From: Nostoc sp. CENA543
GTDB lineage: Bacteria > Cyanobacteriota > Cyanobacteriia > Cyanobacteriales > Nostocaceae
Reading direction: 5' to 3'
DNA: 64,000 bases
NCBI RefSeq assembly: GCF_002896875.1
Contig: NZ_CP023278.1
Span: forward strand, 372,001-436,000
Shown here: positions 45,663 to 54,619 of the stretch, piece by piece
How the letters are laid out: each line of letters begins with the position of its first letter
Position numbering within the stretch: position 1 is the stretch's first letter
Notes under the pieces: model-generated
What the model was told of the DNA's origin: nothing
Database searches by the model: none
What the model saw: only the letters and a program-made list of their open reading frames with translations
Program-made: the position numbers and the translations under genes

Positions 45663-48600
45663 TCATATCCCTCTCACTACCGAGAAGTTAAGAGTATACG
45701 GCTCATCCCAAGACTGCTGAGTGCTGGCTTTAACAGCATCCAGATAGCGATGGAAAGTTTGCAGTTGGGTGAAGTCGGGACGATAGCCGAGATTTCCTTG
45801 TTTGGTAAATAGAGGTGTGGTAGCGATCGCCTGATAATCAGAATTAGTTTGCGATTGTTGTGTTAACCAAGTTGATTCAGGATTTAGAGGAATTAATCCT
45901 GGTGGAATTTCCCCTTCTAAAAATGCCAAAAGTCTCTGCTGACAAGTGCTGGTATTAATACCGCGCGCTTCAAATAGTTGCAGAACTTCCCCAAACATCA
46001 AAGTTCGGTTGGGCAGCAGTCGCAGCAATTCTGTAAACAGGAAGTAATCTGTATACTGATGGCGAGATTCTTCTAAAACTTGGGGATGTAGTGGTAATAA
46101 AGCTAAACCATAGGCCACACGGCTACAGTTGGGAATGCCATTTTCACCAAGGTATGCGTCCTGAATAATCCTGGCGTTGGGAAGTTTCTGACGCAACCAA
46201 CGATTAACCACGGCTAAATTTGCTACTCCCCCAGTCAAAATTGCTTGATTAATTGCTTCTGTGGGAATACCACGGGCTACCAATAGCTTATTCAATTCCC
46301 GATTTAACCGTCGCACAAAGGGAACAAAGACTTGAGTTTCTAAATCTCGACGCTGTAAAGTCCACTTTTGATCAGCTAATTCAAAACTAAAGGATTCTTG
46401 ACGTTGCAAAATCAGCTTTAAAGCTAAGGCTGCATCTAAGACAGCTTGACCGAGTAGAGAACTTTCTAAGCGTTGCTGCAACAAAATTCTGGCTTGAATG
46501 TCAGGTTCGCCTACACGGGGTAATTCTAAATCATCTAAATTCAAACTTTGCCACTCTACGCCATCTAAATTGGGAAAGGCTGATTGCCATTGTGAAGGAG
46601 AATGATGAGTTTGCTGGCTATCTTCTGGATTTTGCCAGCGAGATTGGCGGTATTTGGTCGGTAATAACAATTGACAGATAATGTCTTGTTCTATGCCTTT
46701 GCCTGCATAGGCAAAACCATGCACCATAAAATCATTATGGGTGAGTGGCTGTATATTCTCTGGGACATCCACTAGCCCCATTTCCGTAGCAGTTGCACCG
46801 ATATTTATCACCAAGGTATTGCCCATCATCGCCCCATCGTGGCTTTGTACTGGGGTCAAACCTTCGTAGGTGCTAAATTGTACCGTCTCACCGTTAGCCC
46901 CATTCAGGACACTGAGCAGACTAGCGATCGCTTCTTCTATAAAAAATACTTGCTGTGGGTGCTGCACGAGTCTACTTGTCAGTAAAGCTTCCCGCACATT
47001 AAAGCGATATTGTTCAGACCATGTAGAAGGACAGTTACAAATTACGCCAGCAACTTGACTGACAATCTGATGAAAGTTACTATCATCCAAACCCACGGCC
47101 GTCGCAATTAATCCTTGGGTGGTACTGTCGCGGTCGGCTTTGAGAGTCAAAAGTAACTTCGAGAGCGATCGCACTACCCAAATTAACGGCCCTGCCGAAA
47201 ATTCATTGAATTGCAGTACAGGTTGCCATTTTTGCTGGTCATTTTTGTAGGGAATTGCAACCTGTAAATAAGGTTTTAACTGTGCTGAGTACAGATGATT
47301 TTTCAGATGTGATCCTTGATTTTCTCCATGACTCTGTACTGGTGGTGCAGAAGCATTCGGCAAATACACCTCTGCGGGTAAACGGAACGATTGCTGAAAG
47401 GTATTAGTTCCTGGTTGCTGTTCTGCTGACCAACAAATCGGATAAACAACGCCTGTAGAACGGTTTAATAAAGTTGCAGAAATCCCCGTTGTTCCTAAAT
47501 CAATGCCCAAATACCAAACTGAGTCTAAAGTTGCTGGTGCAGTTTCTCTATGATCAACGGGAGTGTCAGGAGTGATTACAGAACTCTCGTAATCTGTAGT
47601 TGTGGCTTCCTTTTTTTTTTCAGCAGGGCTAAAGTCAAAGGCGGATGCTGTTTGGGGTGAAGCAATCGGCCGTGATGGGGTAACATCGAAACTTGGTGTA
47701 TTTTCTTTTGCTTCTTGCTCTAATTGTTGCCGATCCTTTGCCCAAAACTCGGCACTTTCCAAGCCAATGACTGGAGACTGGGGACTGGATGCTTCTAGTT
47801 TGGCTAAATCTTGATGTAGTTTCAGCCATTGTTCTTCATTCAGGGAAATTTCTGGGAGATTGGCTAAAGAATTGACTTCCGGCGAGAGTAAATTTTCCTG
47901 GGGTGAAGCGGGAATAAATTGTTCTGGTAATGATTCTGATGGTTTTGGCGTTAATGGTAATGGTTTTGACTCAACTTTCTCCTCAACCACAGATGGCTCA
48001 TCCATTACCGCAGGGTTGACAGCTAAAGGTTCTGTAATTGGTTGTGATATTGGCGGTGTGGTATGGGCGGTAGTGACTTCTAATGGCTGCACTGCCAACG
48101 CTTCTGTAATATTTACATCCCCAAATAAATCAGTTAAAGATGTAATCGTATCTTCAGTAGCCGGTTGTAGTTCTGGCAAAGCTAAATCATCATCAACACT
48201 CTGGGCTGGTGCAGTATCTGCAAACAGAGTTTCCAATCCCATTGGTTGTGAGTCGTCTGCTTCCTCCTCTAACTGGAGTGGCGATTCTTCCCAGGGTAGA
48301 GAGTCTATAGTCTCTAGTGACGCATCTGTGATTTCTGGGGAGTCAGGCTGATCCAAAAAATCTGTATCTGATTGATCAAACCAAGCATCCGGCATCATTG
48401 CGGCTGTATCAACCTCTGCCAGTACATTTTGCGGTGCTACAGATACACTATTAGCGGCATCTTCCTCTGATAAATCTGCTATGACTGACTCAGAAGTCAA
48501 TTCCAGAATGGCAGTGAAATTGTCCATGCCAAACAAGCTGGCGTAAATTAGATCAACCTCATCATCTGTTGATTGCCCACTTTCTGGAGACAAGATATCT

Positions 48601-49733
48601 GGTGTAGTCAAATTGTCAGTAGAAATAGATTCATCAATACCCAATTGCAAAAGCATCTCATCTAGTTCATTTGTCATCAATGCTTCAAATTCCGGCGTTT
48701 CAGACTCGTCTAGAACGTTAAACACTGATGCTGTTGCCACTGGCTGTGACTCTTCTATTGTTAATGTATCAAATATATCAGTATTATCTGACTGCGATAA
48801 ATTAGTAGTAGCTGTAGTAGTTGATAATATCGGCGTAGTCAGAGGTTGAGTTTCTAATTTAGGAGTATTTACAGAGAAATTTGCTAGATTTTGTTGTATA
48901 TGTTGTGTCAAATTATTTAAGAGGTTTACTAGTAATTGTTCACCTTGTAAACCTGTACTGTGCATTCTCGTCAATGCTTGTGATAAAGAATCATGATAAG
49001 TATTAATATTGCGCTGTAGGGCATCAAAAACAACATTTACAGTCCCATCTAAAGATAATAAACGTTGATCCAATTCCTGGGCTAGCTGTGTGAGGCGTTG
49101 TGTTTGCTCTGGGGCTTCCCACAGGCTTTGATGCTGGTTGGGCTGAATTTCTAGACTATTTTGATAATTTTGCGGATCACTAGAGTGATTTGTCGTCGCT
49201 TCAATCATTTTGGGTGTTAAAGCAGGGACAAGGCGACTCATTAAAACTTGTAAAAATTCACTAATAATTTGTTCTTGATTTGCCAGTTGTTGGCTGAGAG
49301 AGTAATTGTGTAATCGCTTCTGCTCTAACTGTCGAATTTCTTGCGCCAAAATCGCCCGTTCTTGCAATAGGGCTGTCACTTCTCCTTGTAAGGGTTGGAT
49401 ACAGGCGGACAAATCATTTTGCAGCTGTGCAACTAGGGTGTGAGTGTATTCTTGAACATCGGGAGTGGGTGTGGTGGGGGGATTTTGCCCTTGGTCGATA
49501 AACTTTTCTAACAAAGGCGATCGCAAAGAAACTGCACTAGTGGGATTATGTTCAGAATTCTCGGATATTTCTGATGCTTGTAACTGGATTAAAAAATCGC
49601 GGGTTCTTTCTAAAACTTCCTTTGGCTCTTGCGCTTGACTAGACAAAAGCTTAGGTAAGCGTTTACCACTGCTGTTAAGCAAGTTGTCAATATCTGCAAT
49701 TAGTTTTTGAAGTTCATCTTTGCGGGAAGTCAC
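45663..49733 (-). CDS. Giant Hsp70/actin-fold ATPase-like protein with long N-terminal region
   Basis: 1,356 residues from a GTG at 49733. Residues 1-300 are helical/coiled coil, 300-735 acidic and low complexity, and from about 738 an Hsp70-type ATPase starts with the phosphate-1 motif WYLGIDLGTTGISATLLNR. Later parts include LVINIGATATEMGLVD (phosphate 2-like) and AILTGGVANLAVVNRWL (adenosine-like). A C-terminal 120-residue tail has no known motif. This is not a standard DnaK: no substrate-binding domain is evident and the N-terminal half is unusual. A scaffold or cytoskeletal role is possible. No partner gene is adjacent. Confidence 0.75.
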   Translation of the reverse strand: MTSRKDELQKLIADIDNLLNSSGKRLPKLLSSQAQEPKEVLERTRDFLIQLQASEISENSEHNPTSAVSLRSPLLEKFIDQGQNPPTTPTPDVQEYTHTLVAQLQNDLSACIQPLQGEVTALLQERAILAQEIRQLEQKRLHNYSLSQQLANQEQIISEFLQVLMSRLVPALTPKMIEATTNHSSDPQNYQNSLEIQPNQHQSLWEAPEQTQRLTQLAQELDQRLLSLDGTVNVVFDALQRNINTYHDSLSQALTRMHSTGLQGEQLLVNLLNNLTQHIQQNLANFSVNTPKLETQPLTTPILSTTTATTNLSQSDNTDIFDTLTIEESQPVATASVFNVLDESETPEFEALMTNELDEMLLQLGIDESISTDNLTTPDILSPESGQSTDDEVDLIYASLFGMDNFTAILELTSESVIADLSEEDAANSVSVAPQNVLAEVDTAAMMPDAWFDQSDTDFLDQPDSPEITDASLETIDSLPWEESPLQLEEEADDSQPMGLETLFADTAPAQSVDDDLALPELQPATEDTITSLTDLFGDVNITEALAVQPLEVTTAHTTPPISQPITEPLAVNPAVMDEPSVVEEKVESKPLPLTPKPSESLPEQFIPASPQENLLSPEVNSLANLPEISLNEEQWLKLHQDLAKLEASSPQSPVIGLESAEFWAKDRQQLEQEAKENTPSFDVTPSRPIASPQTASAFDFSPAEKKKEATTTDYESSVITPDTPVDHRETAPATLDSVWYLGIDLGTTGISATLLNRSTGVVYPICWSAEQQPGTNTFQQSFRLPAEVYLPNASAPPVQSHGENQGSHLKNHLYSAQLKPYLQVAIPYKNDQQKWQPVLQFNEFSAGPLIWVVRSLSKLLLTLKADRDSTTQGLIATAVGLDDSNFHQIVSQVAGVICNCPSTWSEQYRFNVREALLTSRLVQHPQQVFFIEEAIASLLSVLNGANGETVQFSTYEGLTPVQSHDGAMMGNTLVINIGATATEMGLVDVPENIQPLTHNDFMVHGFAYAGKGIEQDIICQLLLPTKYRQSRWQNPEDSQQTHHSPSQWQSAFPNLDGVEWQSLNLDDLELPRVGEPDIQARILLQQRLESSLLGQAVLDAALALKLILQRQESFSFELADQKWTLQRRDLETQVFVPFVRRLNRELNKLLVARGIPTEAINQAILTGGVANLAVVNRWLRQKLPNARIIQDAYLGENGIPNCSRVAYGLALLPLHPQVLEESRHQYTDYFLFTELLRLLPNRTLMFGEVLQLFEARGINTSTCQQRLLAFLEGEIPPGLIPLNPESTWLTQQSQTNSDYQAIATTPLFTKQGNLGYRPDFTQLQTFHRYLDAVKASTQQSWDEPYTLNFSVVRGI

Positions 49734-50026
49734 TTTAAATTACCTTAGCTAAAATTTTAGGTTAACTGGGTGTGTAAATTAATTTACAATCAATTTTTGA
49801 AATGGATAACTGAAAATAGTAGCGTTGTGTCAATTTGCCGGGGATGATAAACTCCGCCCCACCGGAGTTAATCGCCATTGGGCAATGATTTAGAGCTAGT
49901 GCCAGTCTCAGAACATCAAAATATTTTGAAACTGCTAATATGAGGTAGTTTACTAGGCGATATTACAGTTTGAAGGACTTCATAGTATAAAAACACAAAA
50001 AAATTCAAATCGCCATGTTGAGTGCT

Positions 50027-50171
50027 GAGTAATGAGTGCTGTTAGCGGAAGCGGGGCGTTTAGCCCGTGCTGTTAGCGGTAGCGCGGCGTTTAGCCGGTG
50101 CTGTTAGCGGTAGCGCGGCGTTTAGCCGGTGCTGTTAGTGGTAGCGCGCTGTTTAGCCGATGCTGAGTTGG
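50027..50171 (+). repeat. Dispersed GCTGTTAGCGG hairpin repeat, four units
   Basis: Four tandem units of about 31 bases, each GTGCTGTTAGCGGTAGCGCG followed by GCGTTTAGCCGG-like sequence, the last unit slightly altered. The block is framed by TGCTGAGTAATGAGTGCTG and TGCTGAGTTG, the same frame seen at 7826-7900. Confidence 0.85.
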
Positions 50172-50195
50172 GAAATAAATTCTACCTTGTCTACT

Positions 50196-50257
50196 TTCCA
50201 ATCCCCAATCCCCAATCCCCAATTCGCAATTCGCAATTCGCAATTCGCAATTCGCAA
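50196..50257. repeat. CCAATCC and TTCGCAA heptamer repeats
   Basis: Three CCCCAAT units run into five TTCGCAA units; the second heptamer is the one also seen at 17219-17248. Confidence 0.75.
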
Positions 50258-50412
50258 AAATTAACAACCTCGAATACCATAGGTTGTGTAAAAATCCTCT
50301 AATATACTTGCTTTTGCCACATACTGAGTTCTCTTTTAAAATGAAGTGTAAAGCGATCGCTTAGGCTAGATATAGCGTTTAGTTTCCCTTTAGCCGCTTG
50401 AATAATGTCGTA

Positions 50413-51087
50413 ATGGAAGACAATCCCTGGATAAACTCAGCTCCCTTTTTTCAAGGTTTACCAGAAACCTCTGTAGAAATAGCTCTTAACCATCTCGTAA
50501 CGCGCACCCACCCAGCTAATCAAGTCATCCTACTAGAAAATGACTGGGGAGGTTCTGTATATTTTATATTTGAAGGTTGGGTAAAAATTCGTACATATAA
50601 TTTGGAAGGGAAAGAAGTAACACTAAATATTATTGGTAAAGGGGAATTGTTCGGTGAAATGGCGGCTTTAGACGAAGTACCCCGTTCTACAGATGTTATT
50701 ACTCTGACACCTACAGTAATTGGCAGTATGCCAGCCCAAGATTTTGTTAAATTACTCCATACAGAACCTTTAGCGGGAATTCGTCTATCACAATTGATGG
50801 CGCGACGATTACGCCAAGTAAATCGTCGTCTACGGTTGCGAGAATCCGATAGTCAGTCACGAGTAGCAGATACATTATTATTTTTGGCAGATGGTCAAGG
50901 TAAACAAGGACAAACCGGAACAGAAATCCCTAATTTACCCCATAGAGAACTCAGCAGTTTGAGTGGACTAGCACGGGAGACTGTCACTAGAGTATTGACA
51001 AGATTGGAAAAAAAAGGCTTGATCAAGCGAGATCAAGACAATATCTGTATTCCCGATTTGTCGGCTTTAGAAAAAAGAATCGTTTAA
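50413..51087 (+). CDS. Crp/Fnr family transcriptional regulator
   Basis: 224 residues from ATG at 50413 (a TTG at 50398 would add five). An N-terminal cyclic-nucleotide-binding-type barrel carries GEMAALDEVPRSTDVITLTP, with the PRS stretch at the phosphate-binding cassette, then a long dimer helix and a winged helix with the DNA recognition helix in ELSSLSGLARETVTRVLTRLE. The RETVTR recognition helix is that of the Fnr/NtcA type. It is not NtcA. It could be one of the Nostoc Crp-like regulators such as DevH, but I cannot decide which. The DUF2232 gene follows on the same strand. Confidence 0.9.
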   Translation: MEDNPWINSAPFFQGLPETSVEIALNHLVTRTHPANQVILLENDWGGSVYFIFEGWVKIRTYNLEGKEVTLNIIGKGELFGEMAALDEVPRSTDVITLTPTVIGSMPAQDFVKLLHTEPLAGIRLSQLMARRLRQVNRRLRLRESDSQSRVADTLLFLADGQGKQGQTGTEIPNLPHRELSSLSGLARETVTRVLTRLEKKGLIKRDQDNICIPDLSALEKRIV

Positions 51088-51200
51088 TCTAGGTTAAAGT
51101 TTACAGAGCTATGCTGTAAGGGTTTAGGGGAAAAATTTTAGATTTTAGATTTTGGATTTTAAATTGAATTTCAATCCAAAATTCACTCATGCAATTGCCC

Positions 51201-51256
51201 AATCCCCAATTCCTAATCCCCAATTCCCAGTCCCCAGTCCCCAGTCCCCAATTCCC
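51201..51256. repeat. CCCCAGT/CCCCAAT heptamer repeat before the DUF2232 start
   Basis: Seven to eight CCCCAAT and CCCCAGT units end at the start codon of the DUF2232 gene. Confidence 0.75.
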
Positions 51257-51988
51257 ATGAGTATTTTAAATTCCCTACCTTCTGAACCAGAGGAAAATTC
51301 CGCTTCCGATTCTCAATCTTCAACCCAGAAGTGGTCAGATCATCCAGCAGAGTTAAAACAACCACAATTAAAGGTTGATGCGCCGTTAAGAATGGTAGAA
51401 ACAGCGTTTTTAGCTAGTACGGCTAGTTTGATTTGGTTTATTAATTTTTACTTTCCTTTGGGGCCAGTGTTACGGATATTTTTCCCTGTCCCCATTGCTT
51501 TAGTTTATCTCCGGTGGGGTAAACGGGCTGCATGGATTGCTGCTGTTACCTCTGGGTTACTTTTGTCGGTACTCATGGGGCCAGTTCGCAGTTTATTATT
51601 TGTTATGCCCTTTGCCTTTATGGGTGTGCTACTTGGGGCTACTTGGTATCGTCGTGTTCCTTGGCTAGTTTCTATCACTTTGGGGACATTATTAGCAACT
51701 TTGGGAAACTTTTTCCAGTTGTGGTTGCTGTCTATCTTGTCAGGAGAAGACCTTTGGGTTTACACCATTAATCAAGTCACTAGATTAACAGATTGGATAT
51801 TTTCGCTATTTGGATTGTTATCTAGTCCCAATGCGTTGTTCATTCAAGTAGGTGCAGTGGCTTTATTTATTGTCCATAACTTCATTTACTTATTTGTAGT
51901 ACATTTAGCCGCTTGGTTATTGTTAGATAGATTAGGCAATCCCATCCCTCGTCCACCACATTGGGTGCAAGTCTTGATGGATTATTAA
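51257..51988 (+). CDS. DUF2232 family membrane protein
   Basis: 243 residues from ATG at 51257. A TTG-started frame from 51152 only translates a CCCAATTCCC repeat and is rejected. About six transmembrane segments follow residue 45: TAFLASTASLIWFINFYFPLG, FFPVPIALVYLRWG, and so on. The LRWGKRAAWIAA phrase and overall layout fit DUF2232, whose bacterial members are multi-pass proteins, some resembling ECF-type substrate-specific components. The substrate is unknown. It is 170 bases after the Crp gene and upstream of the cobT-like gene with a pseudogene between. Confidence 0.75.
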   Translation: MSILNSLPSEPEENSASDSQSSTQKWSDHPAELKQPQLKVDAPLRMVETAFLASTASLIWFINFYFPLGPVLRIFFPVPIALVYLRWGKRAAWIAAVTSGLLLSVLMGPVRSLLFVMPFAFMGVLLGATWYRRVPWLVSITLGTLLATLGNFFQLWLLSILSGEDLWVYTINQVTRLTDWIFSLFGLLSSPNALFIQVGAVALFIVHNFIYLFVVHLAAWLLLDRLGNPIPRPPHWVQVLMDY

Positions 51989-52092
51989 AACAGTCATTAG
52001 GTGTATGGTCTGGAATTCATACCCGTTGTTAACTCTTTATACTGTTCAATCTTAAAAGCTACTGAAAAAATAGTATGAACTGTTCTAAATTT

Positions 52093-52527
52093 TCAACTTT
52101 GAATTGGATCATCTGGTGGTGGATGTCTGTCAATTTCTTGATCAGCACAACGAATATTAATTCTTCTGGCTCGGTTAAATGCTAATTCTGCAATTGTGGC
52201 GCGCCCTGTTGGTGTCATACCGATAATCAAGAGTGCATCAGTTGACCAAATAAAGTGTTCTTACCAACTATCAATGCGTGGGTTAAATAAAGGTAATTCT
52301 GATGAAGATTATTCATCAAAGGCTTTAATTTTATCTGATTTTTGGCGATTGCAATGAAAACAGGCTAAAGCTAAATTATCTATTGAATTCGCACCACCTT
52401 TGGTAAGAGGAATTATATGGTCTACAGTGAAGGACACATATTGCCACTGTTCTGGTGCGTGACAGTATTCGCACAAAAACTTAGCTCTTTGTCGATCATG
52501 AGCTAATAATTGTACTGAAATCTGAAA
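52093..52527 (-). pseudogene. HNH endonuclease pseudogene with two in-frame stops
   Basis: One minus-strand frame keeps the whole HNH protein: QLLAHDRQRAKFLCEYCHAP, then FTVDHIIPLTKGGANSIDNL, ALACFHCNRQKSDK, PLFNPR, EHFIWSTDALLIIGMTPTGR and a final HPPPDDPIQ. Two TAA codons interrupt it, after AFDE and after IDSW, and no ATG stands at the natural start. Both stops could have come from CAA codons by one C-to-T change each. All metal and catalytic residues are still recognisable, so decay is recent. No frameshift is needed. Confidence 0.85.
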
Positions 52528-52709
52528 CTAATAAAATCATTTTGTCATTTTATCCTGAAAACTATAAGTCTCATTTTAATTACTACTAATTATTGTTAAC
52601 CACTGAGATTAAATTAGTTTTTCACAGAAATTTCTACTGTATACTTTGCAGTTTGTAAATTTTGCACTGATTTAACTTGTTCTATAGTTAAACTTTACTC
52701 TTAAAGTTT

Positions 52710-53885
52710 ATGATTAACATTTATACCGAAAAAGAACAGGGCGAAGCGTGGCTAGAAAAATATCGTAGTCGTTTACCTTTGTTTACCTGTGTTCTAGGTT
52801 TTACAGAAACTGCTTTAATCCCAGGAATATCCGCAGCTGGTTTAACTCCAGAGGATCGGAAATATACTGCTTGTGCTGATGCTGAGTTTTTATACTACGG
52901 TGCAAATCACAAACCCCAACACTCTCTCCCTCCTCTGACGGCTGGAGCTTCACCTGTGCTGATTTCTCGTGCTGTTTTAGAGTCATTAAATATACCATTA
53001 TATTTATTTAATGCCGGATTAATCCAAAGTTTATCTTTACCAGCAATTGATTTAGGTGGTTGTCCGGCTCAGTGTTTAAGTACAGGTGCAGCAATGGATT
53101 TAACGACTGTACATAAATTATTGCAGCAAGGGTTACTTTGGGGCGATCGCCTCGCCACTCAAACACGCGAAAGTTATCTAATTTTGAGTGAATGTGTTGT
53201 AGGTGGAACAACCACAGCTTTAGCAATTTTGACTGGTTTGGGTATAGATGCGATTGGCAAAGTTAACAGTAGCCACCCAGTTTGTAACCATGAACAAAAA
53301 TGGCAAGTGGTGCAGCAAGGTTTGGAGAAGATGCGCCAAAAAAATCAGGGGGACAAGGTGGAAAAAACTTCCTTGTCTCCCCAGTTTTCTAACTCTGCTG
53401 TTGATCCTTTGGAACTAGTTGCGGCGGTGGGTGATCCTATGCAAGTAGTAGTAGCGGGAATGGCGATCGCAGCTAGTCGCCGTTGTGGTGTGATGTTAGC
53501 AGGTGGAACGCAAATGCTAGCGGTTTATGCTCTCATGAGTGCGATCGCTGAAACTTACAATTTATTTTGGCAGCCAGCAGCAGTAGTTGTGGGAACAACT
53601 CGCTGGGTAGCAGAAGATCCCACAGGTGATACAGTGAATCTCGCTCTCAGTTTAGGTAAAAATAGCCAGTATCCTAGTAGCCCTACACCTCCTTTACTTG
53701 CTACTCAGCTGAGTTTTGCTCATTCAGCTTATCCTCAACTCCGAGCCTATGAACAGGGATTTGTAAAGGAAGGCGTGGGTGCAGGTGCTGCTTGTATCGC
53801 CGCTAGTCTCAGTCACAATTGGCAACAATCAGAACTTTTACTAGCGATTGAAACCCAAATTAAAAAACTCAGCCAAATTATTTGA
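52710..53885 (+). CDS. cobT: CobT-like nicotinate mononucleotide phosphoribosyltransferase
   Basis: 391 residues, of the length and layout of the cyanobacterial TIGR00303-type family: LFTCVLGFTETALIPGISAAG, SLPPLTAGASPVLISRAVLE, DLGGCPAQCLSTGAAMD, ECVVGGTTTALAILTGLG and the glycine-rich GVMLAGGTQMLAVYALMSAI. It is expected to activate the lower ligand in cobamide (in cyanobacteria, pseudocobalamin) assembly. A variable low-homology loop is near 215-230. No cobalamin riboswitch is apparent upstream. It stands alone. Confidence 0.85.
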   Translation: MINIYTEKEQGEAWLEKYRSRLPLFTCVLGFTETALIPGISAAGLTPEDRKYTACADAEFLYYGANHKPQHSLPPLTAGASPVLISRAVLESLNIPLYLFNAGLIQSLSLPAIDLGGCPAQCLSTGAAMDLTTVHKLLQQGLLWGDRLATQTRESYLILSECVVGGTTTALAILTGLGIDAIGKVNSSHPVCNHEQKWQVVQQGLEKMRQKNQGDKVEKTSLSPQFSNSAVDPLELVAAVGDPMQVVVAGMAIAASRRCGVMLAGGTQMLAVYALMSAIAETYNLFWQPAAVVVGTTRWVAEDPTGDTVNLALSLGKNSQYPSSPTPPLLATQLSFAHSAYPQLRAYEQGFVKEGVGAGAACIAASLSHNWQQSELLLAIETQIKKLSQII

Positions 53886-53979
53886 GCGTCAGTTAGAGAA
53901 GTTAGACCACAATAAATGATGTAGAGACGTTGTGTAAAACATCCCTACATAGCAGAATCAAGTGCATCTTCATCAATAC

Positions 53980-54106
53980 AGGACTTACGCAACGCCGATA
54001 ATGTCATTGCGATCGGAACGAAGTGTAGGGAAGCAATCCCAGCATCAAGGGAATTACTTCGCTATCGCTCGTAATGACGAAGTTAAGTTATTTTTACGTA
54101 AGTCCC
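53980..54106. repeat. MITE-like element with GGACTTACGCA ends
   Basis: GGACTTACGCA at 53981-53991 is inverted at 54096-54105 as ACGTAAGTCC (one mismatch). Inside, GTCATTGCGATCGGAACGAAG and TTCGCTATCGCTCGTAATGAC (split) form a long imperfect palindrome around AGCAATCCC. These ends are typical of non-autonomous elements moved by IS630-like transposases in cyanobacteria. No coding frame of its own. Confidence 0.75.
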
Positions 54107-54244
54107 GCAATAAACACTATCACTATCACTACTCATTACTCACCACTCACCACTCATTACTCCGCATCACTTTGCCATAACAACAAAATACCGGACTCAT
54201 AACTTCCGGCAAATTTTCATCGGAGTAAATTTAACTATCCAAAC

Positions 54245-54619
54245 TTAATGTATTCTTTCTCTCAGTAATTGTTCTTCTAAAGCCGCAATCCGATTGTAGG
54301 CTGCTGTCAGTTGGGCTGTAAGTCTCTGTATTTGAATTTCTGGTGATAAGCTCTTTTCTCCACTTTGGCTGCTTGTATCTAAATAAATGCCATCTATTAA
54401 TACATCCTTGTGTTCTAATTCTGAATTGATGCTGAATTGTCCTTTGAACTGAGAATAGCTAATCTCTCGATTTTCCTGAAAACTTTCGTTGGCTTTTGTT
54501 TTGGCTACAGAACATTCTGAAATAGCTTGTGCTACTTTTGTGTCAAGTTGCTCAATAAACTGGTAGAGGGCATCCAGTTTATGACTTACAGTTAGGATTT
54601 GTTGTTGTAATGGCTCCAT
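54245..54619 (-). CDS. Small coiled-coil hypothetical protein
   Basis: 124 residues. The first 45 (QQQILTVSHKLDALYQFIEQ) and the last 30 (RLTAQLTAAYNRIAALEEQL) are amphipathic helices likely to form coiled coils, joined by a Ser-rich linker with VLIDGIYLDTSS. No signal or membrane segment. The family is not recognised. It is separated by more than 800 bases from the polysaccharide cluster. Confidence 0.55.
   Translation of the reverse strand: MEPLQQQILTVSHKLDALYQFIEQLDTKVAQAISECSVAKTKANESFQENREISYSQFKGQFSINSELEHKDVLIDGIYLDTSSQSGEKSLSPEIQIQRLTAQLTAAYNRIAALEEQLLRERIH

Larger units (their letters stand above)
49734..50397. other. Repeat-rich intergenic region before the Crp gene
   Basis: Divergent promoters of the Hsp70-like and Crp genes should lie here. 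The centre is filled by the GCTGTTAGCGG repeats at 50027-50171 and TTCGCAA heptamers up to 50257. No gene is seen. Confidence 0.65.

Noticed and set aside
47860-48351. 163-codon frame antisense to the Hsp70-like gene
   Set aside because: Ser/Gly-rich shadow of an acidic low-complexity coding region.
51152-51256. N-terminal extension of the DUF2232 protein
   Set aside because: It translates CCCCAAT/CCCCAGT repeats from a TTG codon.
52560-52709. Cobalamin riboswitch before the cobT-like gene
   Set aside because: No B12-box-like sequence or conserved stems could be found.
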